11,821 bases of DNA, taken from contig DGIN01000037.1 in NCBI GenBank assembly GCA_002387325.1, positions 11,810 to 23,630 on the forward strand, read 5' to 3'. Numbering within the stretch: position 1 is the stretch's first letter; the number at the start of each line of letters is the position of its first letter. This DNA is from Bacteroidales bacterium UBA4621. GTDB taxonomy: Bacteria; Bacteroidota; Bacteroidia; Bacteroidales; Paludibacteraceae. The position numbers were made by a program, and so were the translations under genes. Positions 1 to 7,090 of the stretch are shown here, piece after piece. The notes under the pieces are model-generated. The model worked only from the letters and a program-made list of their open reading frames with translations, had not been told where the DNA came from and did not search any database.

Positions 1-18
1 TCTACGTCTTTTCTACGT
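1..18. repeat. Direct repeat TCTACGT x2, 11-bp period
   Basis: TCTACGT occurs at 1-7 and 12-18, separated by CTTT. The 7+4 spacing is one helical turn. The array may continue to the left of the window, so the copy number is a minimum. A role as a binding site is inference only. Confidence 0.4.
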
Positions 19-144
19 AATGGGTATATGTAGGTACGGAAAGTGCATAAACTGTATATTTTCCGCATTGCTTATTCTGCATATTTTTGAAGGAATATCT
101 ATGTCACCATATACCCAAATCATACTTGTAAATATATACCCATT
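19..144. repeat. ATATACCCA motif, three copies in mixed orientation
   Basis: AATGGGTATAT at 19-29 is the exact reverse complement of ATATACCCATT at 134-144 (11 bp). A third copy, ATATACCCA, lies at 109-117, 25 bp from the one at 134-142. The copies lie about 45 to 170 bp upstream of the -33 box of the amylase promoter, where an activator or a looping repressor could sit. Function is inferred from position and repetition only. Confidence 0.4.
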
Positions 145-178
145 TTATTCCGGTTTGGATGCGATTGGGCAGAAACGG

Positions 179-200
179 CATATATGAGTTTGCATATATG
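179..200. promoter_or_regulatory. Candidate operator: two CATATATG palindromes flanking the -33 box
   Basis: CATATATG, itself a perfect palindrome, occurs at 179-186 and 193-200 with a 14-bp period. The six bases between them end with the -33 TTTG (189-192). A protein bound to both copies would cover the -33 element, which fits a repressor site. Short AT-rich palindromes also arise by chance, so this is a candidate only. Confidence 0.4.
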
Positions 201-220
201 TGTTATATTTCGTAACTTTG
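189..220 (+). promoter_or_regulatory. Bacteroidota-type promoter of the amylase pair
   Basis: TTTG at 189-192 is followed after exactly 20 nt by TAACTTTG at 213-220, matching the known Bacteroidota sigma-ABfr consensus (TTTG, 19-21 nt, TAnnTTTG). The start of transcription should lie a few bases past 220, leaving a leader of roughly 105 nt before the amylase start at 335. GTAACTTTGC is shared with the two other promoters in the window. Confidence 0.75.
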
Positions 221-334
221 CAGCGTTTTTACAGGCAAGAGGTTTTCAAACCAATTTAATATAAACAGGCATTATAGGGAAAAAACCGTCTATACAAACA
301 AGGAACAACCGTGAAAGACAATACCATAATTACC

Positions 335-2434
335 ATGAAAAAACAACTCTTATGTTTAGGGTTGATTGCACCGCTGCTTGTAGCGTGCCACACACCCACC
401 GATTCCGTCAGCCGTATTGCTACCGGACAGCCCATCATCCCTATCCGTATGACAAGCGACACCGCACACGTGGTGCTGACTGACTATGTACCGCTTTTGA
501 TGGAGCAACAGTCGCAGCCCCCTTCAGAGAGCAGGGGGACTATTGCTTGGCAGGCAAGCGGCAGGTTGGAGACATTGAATATGACCGGTACCGGTGCATT
601 ACCCGAAGAAATAGATATTGTAAATCATAGCAATGTCTGCGAAGAAATATCCATCTGTAATAACAAAGCGAACTTCGCCATTCCCGTTTTGCCCAACAAA
701 CCGGTCAAGCAAGGTTTTGTTTCCATGCGCAATCCTCAAGGTGCAATGCATTGTATAACAGTAGGTTTCGTAGATCCGACAGAGGTGGAAAAGATAATGG
801 TTTACGTGCAGAATATGCCTATTACCAGTACATCATTCACCCCAAACGAAGACGGCAGTTACACCCTTGACCTTTTCCAAAGCAAAGAGGTGTCACGATG
901 CGGGAAAGGGCGTGCATATCTGCGTGTGTTTGCAGAGGACAGTACCTATCTGTACAATGACCTGCTCATCCCGTTGCAAGACGGCAACCCCATAACGGAT
1001 GTGGCATTGCTTACGCGGCACGATAATCAGGCACAAGTGCTCTACTCTATTCTCGTGGACCGTTTTCAAAACGGCAATACGGACAATGATTGGAAAATGA
1101 ACTCGCCTGAAGTATTGGATATAGTGGACTATCAAGGCGGTGATTTGGCAGGTATCACGCAGAAAATCAAAGAAGGTTATTTTTCGGATTTAGGTGTTAA
1201 TACACTATGGATCAGTCCAATTACACAAAACCCGTGGGACGCATGGGGCAAATATGTTTTCCACCACGGCAACAAATACGATTCGACCAAGACCTATACC
1301 AAGTTTTCGGGGTATCACGGCTATTGGCCTATCTATGTCACCGCCATAGACAAGCGTTTCGGTACAGACTATGAATTAGAGCAACTTCTCGCCTGCGCCC
1401 ATACGAATAACATGAATGTGGTGCTTGATTATGTAGCCAACCATATGCATATCAACGCCCCCACCCTGCAGGAACATCCGGACTGGCACACCGATTCGAT
1501 TCTACCCGACGGACGGCGTAACTTCGAACTTTGGGACGAAGCCCGCCTGACCACATGGTTTGACGCCCATATCCCCACATTGGATCTGGAGCGCGAGGAG
1601 GTTTGCCGCCCGATGACCGATTCGGCACTCTATTGGCTTGAAAATTATGATTTCGACGGTTTCCGCCACGATGCGTGCAAACATATCCCCGAATGTTACT
1701 GGCGAATGCTGGGGCAGAAGATGGCAGTGCGTTTCCCCGACCGTCCTATCTGGATGATTGGTGAGACCTACGGTTCGCCCGAACTAATCAATTCGTATGT
1801 CAAAACGGGTATGCTGAATGCACAATTTGATTTCAATGTATATTTTACCGCCGTCCACGCGCTGTGCAACGACGGCAGTATGCAAAATTTAGACAATACC
1901 ATTCGCACTTCTCTTGCCACTTACGGAGCACATCATACGATGGGCAACATATCGGGAAATCACGATCAGGTACGCTTTGCATCGTTTGCCGGCGGTGCGG
2001 TCGGTTTTTGGGAAGACCCGAAAGAAGCCGGTTGGACACGCTATTGCGGTATCGTTCCCAACGACCAAACCGACAATACGCAACGGATAGAGGAAGCCTA
2101 CAAACGTGCGCTATTGCTCGAGGTGCTGAACCTGACATTGCCCGGTGTGCCCTGTATCTACCAAGGCGATGAATATGCCGAGGTGGGTGGCAACGACCCC
2201 GATAACCGCCATATGATGCGTTTTGACGGTCTGAACGAATACGAACAAAATTTCCGCCAACAAGTAAAAGACCTGATACATCTGCGCCGCTCATCGATGC
2301 CGTTGCTCTACGGCGACTATATTCCTGTTTCGGCAACCGATGATGTGCTTTGTTTCGACCGTGTATATATGGGTGAGACTATGCGCGTAGAGATTGACCG
2401 CAAAAACCTGACTTACTCAATTACTAAACAATAA
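335..2434 (+). CDS. Alpha-amylase-family (GH13) lipoprotein
   Basis: A secreted glycoside hydrolase of family GH13 acting on alpha-1,4-linked glucans or maltodextrins at the envelope. The 699-residue product starts with a lipoprotein signal ending LLVAC (Cys18). I chose ATG 335 over an in-frame GTG at 311 because the signal peptide begins exactly there. Residues about 20-225 form an N-terminal region, probably beta-rich and perhaps carbohydrate-binding. The catalytic barrel starts near YSILVDRFQNG (about 237) and has all four GH13 regions: LDYVANH (364-370), GFRHDACKH with nucleophile Asp446, IGETYGS with acid/base Glu477, and GNHDQ with Asp544. The active site therefore looks intact. The overall build resembles SusG and neopullulanase-type enzymes, but I cannot assign the exact specificity. 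No acidic run follows the lipid Cys, so surface export is not indicated. It lies 6 nt upstream of a second GH13 gene and is probably co-transcribed and translationally coupled with it. Confidence 0.9.
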   Translation: MKKQLLCLGLIAPLLVACHTPTDSVSRIATGQPIIPIRMTSDTAHVVLTDYVPLLMEQQSQPPSESRGTIAWQASGRLETLNMTGTGALPEEIDIVNHSNVCEEISICNNKANFAIPVLPNKPVKQGFVSMRNPQGAMHCITVGFVDPTEVEKIMVYVQNMPITSTSFTPNEDGSYTLDLFQSKEVSRCGKGRAYLRVFAEDSTYLYNDLLIPLQDGNPITDVALLTRHDNQAQVLYSILVDRFQNGNTDNDWKMNSPEVLDIVDYQGGDLAGITQKIKEGYFSDLGVNTLWISPITQNPWDAWGKYVFHHGNKYDSTKTYTKFSGYHGYWPIYVTAIDKRFGTDYELEQLLACAHTNNMNVVLDYVANHMHINAPTLQEHPDWHTDSILPDGRRNFELWDEARLTTWFDAHIPTLDLEREEVCRPMTDSALYWLENYDFDGFRHDACKHIPECYWRMLGQKMAVRFPDRPIWMIGETYGSPELINSYVKTGMLNAQFDFNVYFTAVHALCNDGSMQNLDNTIRTSLATYGAHHTMGNISGNHDQVRFASFAGGAVGFWEDPKEAGWTRYCGIVPNDQTDNTQRIEEAYKRALLLEVLNLTLPGVPCIYQGDEYAEVGGNDPDNRHMMRFDGLNEYEQNFRQQVKDLIHLRRSSMPLLYGDYIPVSATDDVLCFDRVYMGETMRVEIDRKNLTYSITKQ

Positions 2435-2440
2435 CCAGCA

Positions 2441-3781
2441 ATGAAAAAACTTTTTATTTTTGCGTTAGGATTGCTGACGCTGGCTTCTTGCGCAAAACAA
2501 GAGCCTACAAGACACACCCAATGGGCGTATGATGCCACTATCTATGAACTTAACACCCGCCAACTGACTCCGGAAGGCACATTTGCGGCAGCCGAAAAAC
2601 ATCTGCCAGAACTGCGCGAGAACGGCATTGATATTCTGTGGATTATGCCTTGCCAACCGATTGGCGTTCTGACCCGCAAAGGCACACTTGGCAGTTACTA
2701 TTCAATCATTGACTATTGTCAGTTCAACCCCGAGTTTGGTACACGTGCCGATTTTGAGCACCTGCTTGCTACCGCGCACGACCTCGGTTTCAAGGTCATT
2801 CTCGACTGGGTAGCCAACCACACCGCTCCTGACAGCAAATGGACAGAAAACGACGGATGGCATTATCGCGACAGTCTCGGCAACCTGATGGTACAATACG
2901 ACTGGACGGACATCTCCAAATTGAACTACGACAACGAGGACATGCGTCAAGAGATGCTGCGCTGCATGCACTGGTGGATGGATTCGATTGGTATTGACGG
3001 TTTCCGTTGCGACGTGGCCGGTGAAGTACCGACCGATTTTTGGAATATGGCTATGGGCGACCTGAGAAAGACGCACCCCGATATGTTCACACTGGCAGAG
3101 GACGAGGCGAAGAACTACGAACTGACAGAGTCAGCATTCGATATGTATTATGGCTGGGAACTTCACCACATTATGAACAACGTGGCACAGGGCAAGAGCG
3201 GTGTGCAAGACCTGTGGAACTACTTCGAGAAGGCCGACACAACCACACGTGCCAACGCTATCCGTATGAACTTCACCTCCAACCACGATGAGAACTCGTG
3301 GAACGGCACCGAGTTTGAGCGTATGGGTGATGCAGCAGACCTCTTCGCTGCATTTACCTACATCGTTCCCGGTATGCCGCTTATCTACACAGGTCAGTTG
3401 AGCGGTAACCACCACCGTCTGGAGTTCTTTGAGAAAGACTGCATCGACCGAGTAGAGGGTGCTCCGCAATATGCTATGTATCAGAAACTGAACGGATTGC
3501 GGAAAGCCAACAAAGCATTATGGAGTCCCGAGTTGGGTGCAAAAATGCTGCGCCTACCGGCAGACAACGAGCATATATTTGCCTGTGTCCGTCCGTTGGA
3601 GAACGGCAAAAACACCGTTATCGCCGTAATGAACATGTCGGCTGACGAGCAGAGCGTGGCTCTCGACCTCACCGGCTACGAAGGCAGATACAACTGCTTC
3701 AACTGCAACGAAAAAAAGACTCTTTCTGCAAACGAGACGATGACGCTCAAGCCGTGGGAATACCGCATTTTGACAAAGTAG
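2441..3781 (+). CDS. Second GH13 alpha-amylase lipoprotein
   Basis: A compact 446-residue alpha-amylase-family enzyme, also a predicted lipoprotein: the signal peptide ends LTLASC with the lipid-bearing Cys at 17. The barrel begins almost directly after it (AYDATIYELNTRQ, about 29). Conserved regions are ILDWVANH (120-127), GFRCDVAGE with nucleophile Asp191, LAEDE with acid/base Glu220, and TSNHDENSW with Asp283. The stretch PLIYTGQ followed by RLEFFEKD (about 313-333) is typical of Bacteroidota alpha-amylases. A short C-terminal beta domain (about 360-446) ends PWEYRILTK. It lacks the large N-terminal region of its neighbour, so the two are distinct paralogues rather than a simple tandem duplication. 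No SusC/SusD transporter pair is in view. The gene ends 19 nt before an intrinsic terminator, closing the transcription unit. Exact substrate is unknown. Confidence 0.9.
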   Translation: MKKLFIFALGLLTLASCAKQEPTRHTQWAYDATIYELNTRQLTPEGTFAAAEKHLPELRENGIDILWIMPCQPIGVLTRKGTLGSYYSIIDYCQFNPEFGTRADFEHLLATAHDLGFKVILDWVANHTAPDSKWTENDGWHYRDSLGNLMVQYDWTDISKLNYDNEDMRQEMLRCMHWWMDSIGIDGFRCDVAGEVPTDFWNMAMGDLRKTHPDMFTLAEDEAKNYELTESAFDMYYGWELHHIMNNVAQGKSGVQDLWNYFEKADTTTRANAIRMNFTSNHDENSWNGTEFERMGDAADLFAAFTYIVPGMPLIYTGQLSGNHHRLEFFEKDCIDRVEGAPQYAMYQKLNGLRKANKALWSPELGAKMLRLPADNEHIFACVRPLENGKNTVIAVMNMSADEQSVALDLTGYEGRYNCFNCNEKKTLSANETMTLKPWEYRILTK

Positions 3782-3800
3782 GCATTCTCCCACCCTACAG

Positions 3801-3838
3801 AAAAACAGACTACCTTTTCCGAGACAGTCTGTTTTTTT
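3801..3838 (+). terminator. Intrinsic terminator after the amylase pair
   Basis: An 11-bp perfect stem, AAAAACAGACT (3801-3811) with AGTCTGTTTTT (3826-3836), closes a 14-nt loop and runs into a seven-T tract (3832-3838). It begins 19 nt after the amylase stop codon. The A-run on the left arm could allow some termination on the minus strand too, but no minus-strand gene is present. Confidence 0.85.
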
Positions 3839-3864
3839 GTTTCTGCATCGGTCTTGCGTATCAT

Positions 3865-3893
3865 CAGGGAAAGGTCAGGGAAGCCACAGGGAA
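3865..3893. repeat. CAGGGAA x3 array with exact 11-bp period
   Basis: CAGGGAA occurs at 3865-3871, 3876-3882 and 3887-3893, with 4-nt spacers AGGT and GCCA. The 7+4 layout is that of direct-repeat sites bound by OmpR/PhoB-type response regulators. It ends 16 nt before the -33 box of the nadK promoter, a normal place for an activator. The regulator is not identified. Confidence 0.5.
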
Positions 3894-3909
3894 TTTTAGC
3901 GGACGGCAC

Positions 3910-3940
3910 TTGCACATATCCTAAAAAAGCAGTAACTTTG
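3910..3940 (+). promoter_or_regulatory. Bacteroidota-type promoter of nadK
   Basis: TTG at 3910-3912 (CTTG from 3909) is followed after 20 nt by TAACTTTG at 3933-3940. Transcription should start near 3946, giving a leader of about 50 nt. A 19-base stretch, 3923-3941, is identical to 7125-7143 in the mce promoter. The sequence CATATCC lies between the two boxes at 3915-3921. Confidence 0.75.
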
Positions 3941-3944
3941 CGGC

Positions 3945-3971
3945 GGATATGTGTCGGCATATTCCATATCC
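3945..3971 (+). promoter_or_regulatory. Hairpin or operator at the start of the nadK leader
   Basis: GGATATG (3945-3951) and CATATCC (3965-3971) form a 7-bp inverted repeat with a 13-nt loop, starting about where transcription should begin. A further CATATCC lies at 3915-3921 inside the promoter. The repeats could be a 5'-end mRNA hairpin or an operator; nothing in the sequence decides between these. Confidence 0.4.
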
Positions 3972-3994
3972 AACAAACATAAATCAGACAGACC

Positions 3995-4870
3995 ATGACT
4001 ATTGCTATATTCGGAAATGCGATGAAAGAAAACACCTTGGTAGAGGTGTCGCATATCCTGAATTTTATGGAGAAACGCGGTGTGAACATCCTGCTTTCGC
4101 AAGAACTGCGGCAGGAACTGAACCTGCGCGAGTTTCCGCCTTTTCCCGAGGACAGGACGGGCGAAAGCGAATCAGTCAGTCCGTACAACGAGCCCATTGA
4201 TTTTGCTATGTCGATTGGCGGGGACGGTACGTTTCTGACCACAGCCGCCGCTATCGGCAATAAGAATATCCCCATCATCGGTGTCAACTGCGGGCAGTTG
4301 GGTTTTCTTGCCGATGTACAGACCAAAGATGCGGATATGATTATGAATCAGTTGATAGAGGGGCGATATACCATAGAGCAACGCTCCGTGCTGCGTGTCA
4401 GTTGCGGGCGTGAAGGACTGATTATGGCACCCAATGCGCTCAACGAAATCGCAATAATGAAACAAGGTATGAGCAGTATGATTTCGGTGGAAGTAACCGC
4501 CAACGGCGAAGTACTCCATACCTATCGTGCAGACGGTCTGGTCATCTCCACCCCAACCGGCAGTACGGCATACAACCTGTCCATCGGCGGTCCGCTGCTT
4601 GTGCCGCAGACCCGCGGTTTGATACTTTCGCCTATTGCCACCCATAGTCTGACCGTCCGCCCGCTGGTGGTACCTGATGACTGGAAATTTGACCTCAGAG
4701 TAGCCAGCCGTTACAGCAGTTATATGATTAGTGTGGACGGGCGCAGCCAGATACTCAGCACCGATGTGATGCTCCATGTCGAGCGGGCTCCCTATACAAT
4801 CAAAGTGGTACAAGTGGGCGAAAACAGTTTTCTCAAATCGCTCCGCGACAAACTCAACTGGGGGAGGTGA
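3995..4870 (+). CDS. nadK: NAD kinase
   Basis: ATP-dependent phosphorylation of NAD to NADP, the only route to NADP in bacteria; cytoplasmic and normally essential. The 291-residue length is typical of the family. Diagnostic motifs are present: the GGDGT nucleotide-binding loop at 75-79 (SIGGDGTFLTTA), the NE pair at 150-151 (ALNEIAI), the segment DGLVISTPTGSTAY at 180-193, followed by the glycine-rich SIGGPLL, and SVDGRS near 246-251. The start at 3995 is supported by the N-terminal TIAIFGNAM strand, as expected for this fold. It is the first gene after its own promoter and is followed, after 113 nt with no clear terminator, by lgt. The 11-bp heptamer array and CATATCC repeats upstream suggest regulation beyond constitutive expression. 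Confidence 0.95.
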   Translation: MTIAIFGNAMKENTLVEVSHILNFMEKRGVNILLSQELRQELNLREFPPFPEDRTGESESVSPYNEPIDFAMSIGGDGTFLTTAAAIGNKNIPIIGVNCGQLGFLADVQTKDADMIMNQLIEGRYTIEQRSVLRVSCGREGLIMAPNALNEIAIMKQGMSSMISVEVTANGEVLHTYRADGLVISTPTGSTAYNLSIGGPLLVPQTRGLILSPIATHSLTVRPLVVPDDWKFDLRVASRYSSYMISVDGRSQILSTDVMLHVERAPYTIKVVQVGENSFLKSLRDKLNWGR

Positions 4871-4874
4871 TTCA

Positions 4875-4983
4875 ATTAAGAATTACCAATTAATATGCAA
4901 TCCTGATAAACTCCATTACCCCATAAACCTATTCAACCACGCATAAACCAATCAACTCATAAACGTATAAACCAACACAAAAC
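4875..4983 (+). other. G-poor leader with ATAAAC repeats before lgt
   Basis: This spacer holds no gene, no clear promoter box and no terminator. From about 4916 to the lgt start the + strand is nearly free of G and repeats ATAAAC at 4923, 4943, 4959 and 4967. Such A/C-rich RNA should be unstructured, which fits the leader-based translation initiation known in Bacteroidota. The first part holds ATTAA/TTAAT inverted repeats. lgt is probably co-transcribed with nadK. Confidence 0.45.
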
Positions 4984-5937
4984 ATGCTTGATTTTATTAC
5001 TTGGAACGTAGATCCAATCCTTATACACATCGGCGACGGCGGCATACGCTGGTACGGACTTTTGTGGGCATTAGGCATCTATTTTTGCTACCTGATGGAG
5101 GTCAAGATCTACAAACACGAGCACTGCCCCGCCGACTGGGTGGACAAACTTTTTATCTGGATGGTTTTGGGTGTTATCATCGGTGCGCGTCTCGGCCATT
5201 GCTGGTTCTACGAGTGGCACGATGTTACCAGTCCCGCCCTTGCCCGCTATTGCCAAATGATGGATATTTCTACCAACCCCGTGCAGATTTTCGGTTGGAC
5301 AATCAACTATCGAAACCCATACATAGAACACCCGTTGCTGCTTCTCAAAATCTGGGAAGGCGGTCTTGCCAGCCATGGCGGGGCTATCGGGTTGATGATT
5401 GCAGCAATACTCCTTAATAAAAAAGAGTTCTCCAAATATCCGCAGTATCAGACCTCATGGATATGGATTCTCGACCGCCTCTGTATCGGCGTTTGTTTCA
5501 CTGCAACGCTGATCCGCTTGGGTAACCTGATGAACAGCGAGATTTATGGCGGACCTACCGATATGCCGTGGGGCTTCATCTTCGTGCGCGACGGACAGAC
5601 CGTTCCTTGCCACCCCACGCAGATTTACGAAATGCTCTATTGCATTGTGGCTATGATAGTTACGCAGATAATGTACTGGAAATTCAAAGCCTATCGTCGC
5701 GAAGGATTGCTGCTCGGCGTGTTCTTCGAGATAGTCTTCATTACCCGTTTCGGGCTGGAGTTTATCAAGAACGACCAAGAGGCATTTGAAGCAAATCACC
5801 TGCTCAATATGGGGCAATGGCTCAGTATTCCGTTTATCCTTCTCGGTCTATACCTGATTATTCGCGCCTACCGCCGTCCGCTTCTCCCTGAGGTAGCACA
5901 AGCCCCAGACGAGAAAGCCGACAAAAAGAAAAAATAA
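4984..5937 (+). CDS. lgt: Prolipoprotein diacylglyceryl transferase
   Basis: Inner-membrane enzyme that moves a diacylglyceryl group from phosphatidylglycerol to the lipobox cysteine of prolipoproteins, the first step of lipoprotein maturation. The 317-residue product is a polytopic membrane protein with about seven hydrophobic segments. Signature elements are IRWYGLLWALG (21-31), GARLGHCWFYEW (67-78), GGLASHGGAIG with conserved His131, LIRLGNLMNSEIYG (176-189, Arg178, Asn181), HPTQIYE (210-216) and FGLEFIKNDQE (256-266). Compared with Escherichia coli Lgt from memory, the stretch between FYEW and the HGG motif (about 79-120) is longer by some 25-30 residues. The tail KADKKKK is lysine-rich and probably cytoplasmic. 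Start 4984 matches the usual N-terminus. The two amylase lipoproteins upstream would be among its substrates. Confidence 0.95.
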   Translation: MLDFITWNVDPILIHIGDGGIRWYGLLWALGIYFCYLMEVKIYKHEHCPADWVDKLFIWMVLGVIIGARLGHCWFYEWHDVTSPALARYCQMMDISTNPVQIFGWTINYRNPYIEHPLLLLKIWEGGLASHGGAIGLMIAAILLNKKEFSKYPQYQTSWIWILDRLCIGVCFTATLIRLGNLMNSEIYGGPTDMPWGFIFVRDGQTVPCHPTQIYEMLYCIVAMIVTQIMYWKFKAYRREGLLLGVFFEIVFITRFGLEFIKNDQEAFEANHLLNMGQWLSIPFILLGLYLIIRAYRRPLLPEVAQAPDEKADKKKK

Positions 5938-6027
5938 GTTGCTTGCAGGCATAGAAAAATAGAACATCTTCGGTTGAGCATTGTAAGGAGGAATTAGTAG
6001 GATAGGCTTTGGTTGTCAGTTGAAAAA

Positions 6028-7065
6028 ATGCAACATTTTAGGCACATAGTATTTGTTGCAGAGTTGTTTTTTGGAGCATCTTTGGTTTTTGCCGGCAACA
6101 CCGCTTTCGGCGAGGGGCTGTTTCGATACAACCCTTTCGGACACAGTCTCTATGCCGACGAACACCCCAATCTTGTGCGAATGGACGTGGCTTACACCCA
6201 AATGCACCCAATCTACGACTGGGAACATTCCGGCAAATCTTACCGCACACAGACGCTCGGTATCTTCGGTTTCCAATTGCCGCTTTGGTACGGGCAGCTC
6301 GCCGATTCCACTATGGCACTGAATGTTACCGCTGCTATGTCCGCCAATATATGGATGGACCTTTTCGGCGGGAAAACCTCACCCATCGTTGATACCGACT
6401 ACCGAATTGCCTTGCCCACAGTGGCTTTCCTCCACCGAATCAACCGCGGCTTTGCCCGCAACTATGCCGTCAGTTGGTCGCCTTTCAAACACGAATCTAC
6501 CCATATAGGGGACGAACTCCAAATACAGAAAATATCGGAAAACAGGGCGTTGCGACGTGTGAATGTGTCGTACAACTATACCGAATTCACGTTTACGCTC
6601 AATGAAGCGGAAAACCGCTATGCCGAAAATCACTGTTTCCGTGTGGGGTTAATGCTTCTTTGGAATTGGCAGAAAGGTTGGTACAAAGTGGACGAGGAAG
6701 ACGGCGACCGCACACTTACCCGACCGCGGCTATCGCCGTGGGAAGCATATTTGCAATACCAATACCAGTCCCCCACTTCTCGTCACGGTTTTCAAGGTAT
6801 CGTCTCCGCCGAGGTGCGCAACCGTGCCTTGTACGGCTACAATCTGTACAACAAGTCAACAGATACAGAGCCGGTTATGCAAAAAGAAGCACGTGTTTTC
6901 ACCTACAATATCTTTCTCGGTGTGCGCTACAACACTCCCCGTTATGACGGTTATTTTTCCCGCGTGGCAGTGGGGCTTCGCGCCTACCACGGCAACTGCC
7001 CGTACGGACAGTTCCGCAGTATCCGCTCTTTCAGCCATATCGGTGTTTGCCTGATGGTTGAGTAA
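6028..7065 (+). CDS. Exported, probably outer-membrane protein of uncertain family
   Basis: I do not recognise this gene with confidence. From ATG 6028 the product is 345 residues, with an N-terminal hydrophobic stretch (about 7-23) ending SLVFAG that looks like a signal peptide cleaved after Ala22. An in-frame TTG at 6013 would add five residues and is less likely. The mature part has many alternating aromatic and polar strands (for example VNVSYNYTEFTFTL, WEAYLQYQYQ and FTYNIFLGVRY), which suggests a beta-barrel. It lacks the usual terminal aromatic residue, ending CLMVE. A compact motif HESTHIGDE (155-163) recalls the H-x-S-x-H-x-GDE signature I associate with DUF1207-type proteins; this is recollection, not a search result. 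It lies 90 nt after lgt with no clear promoter or terminator between, so it may be read through from nadK-lgt. An AAGGAGG at 5985-5991 is too far upstream to serve this start. Confidence 0.75.
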   Translation: MQHFRHIVFVAELFFGASLVFAGNTAFGEGLFRYNPFGHSLYADEHPNLVRMDVAYTQMHPIYDWEHSGKSYRTQTLGIFGFQLPLWYGQLADSTMALNVTAAMSANIWMDLFGGKTSPIVDTDYRIALPTVAFLHRINRGFARNYAVSWSPFKHESTHIGDELQIQKISENRALRRVNVSYNYTEFTFTLNEAENRYAENHCFRVGLMLLWNWQKGWYKVDEEDGDRTLTRPRLSPWEAYLQYQYQSPTSRHGFQGIVSAEVRNRALYGYNLYNKSTDTEPVMQKEARVFTYNIFLGVRYNTPRYDGYFSRVAVGLRAYHGNCPYGQFRSIRSFSHIGVCLMVE

Positions 7066-7090
7066 TTTTGAAAGGTACGAAAAGCAAAAA

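Larger units (their letters stand above)
1..334. other. Non-coding control region upstream of the amylase pair
   Basis: No convincing gene lies in this AT-rich stretch; the only open frame touching it, on the minus strand, is short and mostly overlaps the amylase gene. It holds, in order, a TCTACGT direct repeat (1-18), three copies of an ATATACCCA motif in mixed orientation (19-144), a pair of CATATATG palindromes (179-200) and a Bacteroidota-type promoter (189-220). A leader of about 100 nt then precedes the amylase start. The density of short repeats suggests a regulated promoter. I see no intrinsic terminator or end of an upstream gene here. Confidence 0.7.

Noticed and set aside
311..334. 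GTG at 311 as the start of the first amylase
   Set aside because: It would put eight polar residues before an otherwise standard lipoprotein signal peptide starting at ATG 335.
3676..4326. Minus-strand open frame crossing the nadK promoter
   Set aside because: It crosses the terminator, the promoter and the start of nadK, and no promoter or family signal supports it.
5985..5991. AAGGAGG as a ribosome binding site
   Set aside because: It lies 21 nt from the TTG at 6013 and 36 nt from the ATG at 6028, and Bacteroidota rarely use such sites.
5981..6011. Promoter for the exported protein (TTG at 5981-5983, 19 nt, TAGGCTTTG)
   Set aside because: The -7 box has three bases instead of two between TA and TTTG, and the transcript would have a leader of only about 10 nt.
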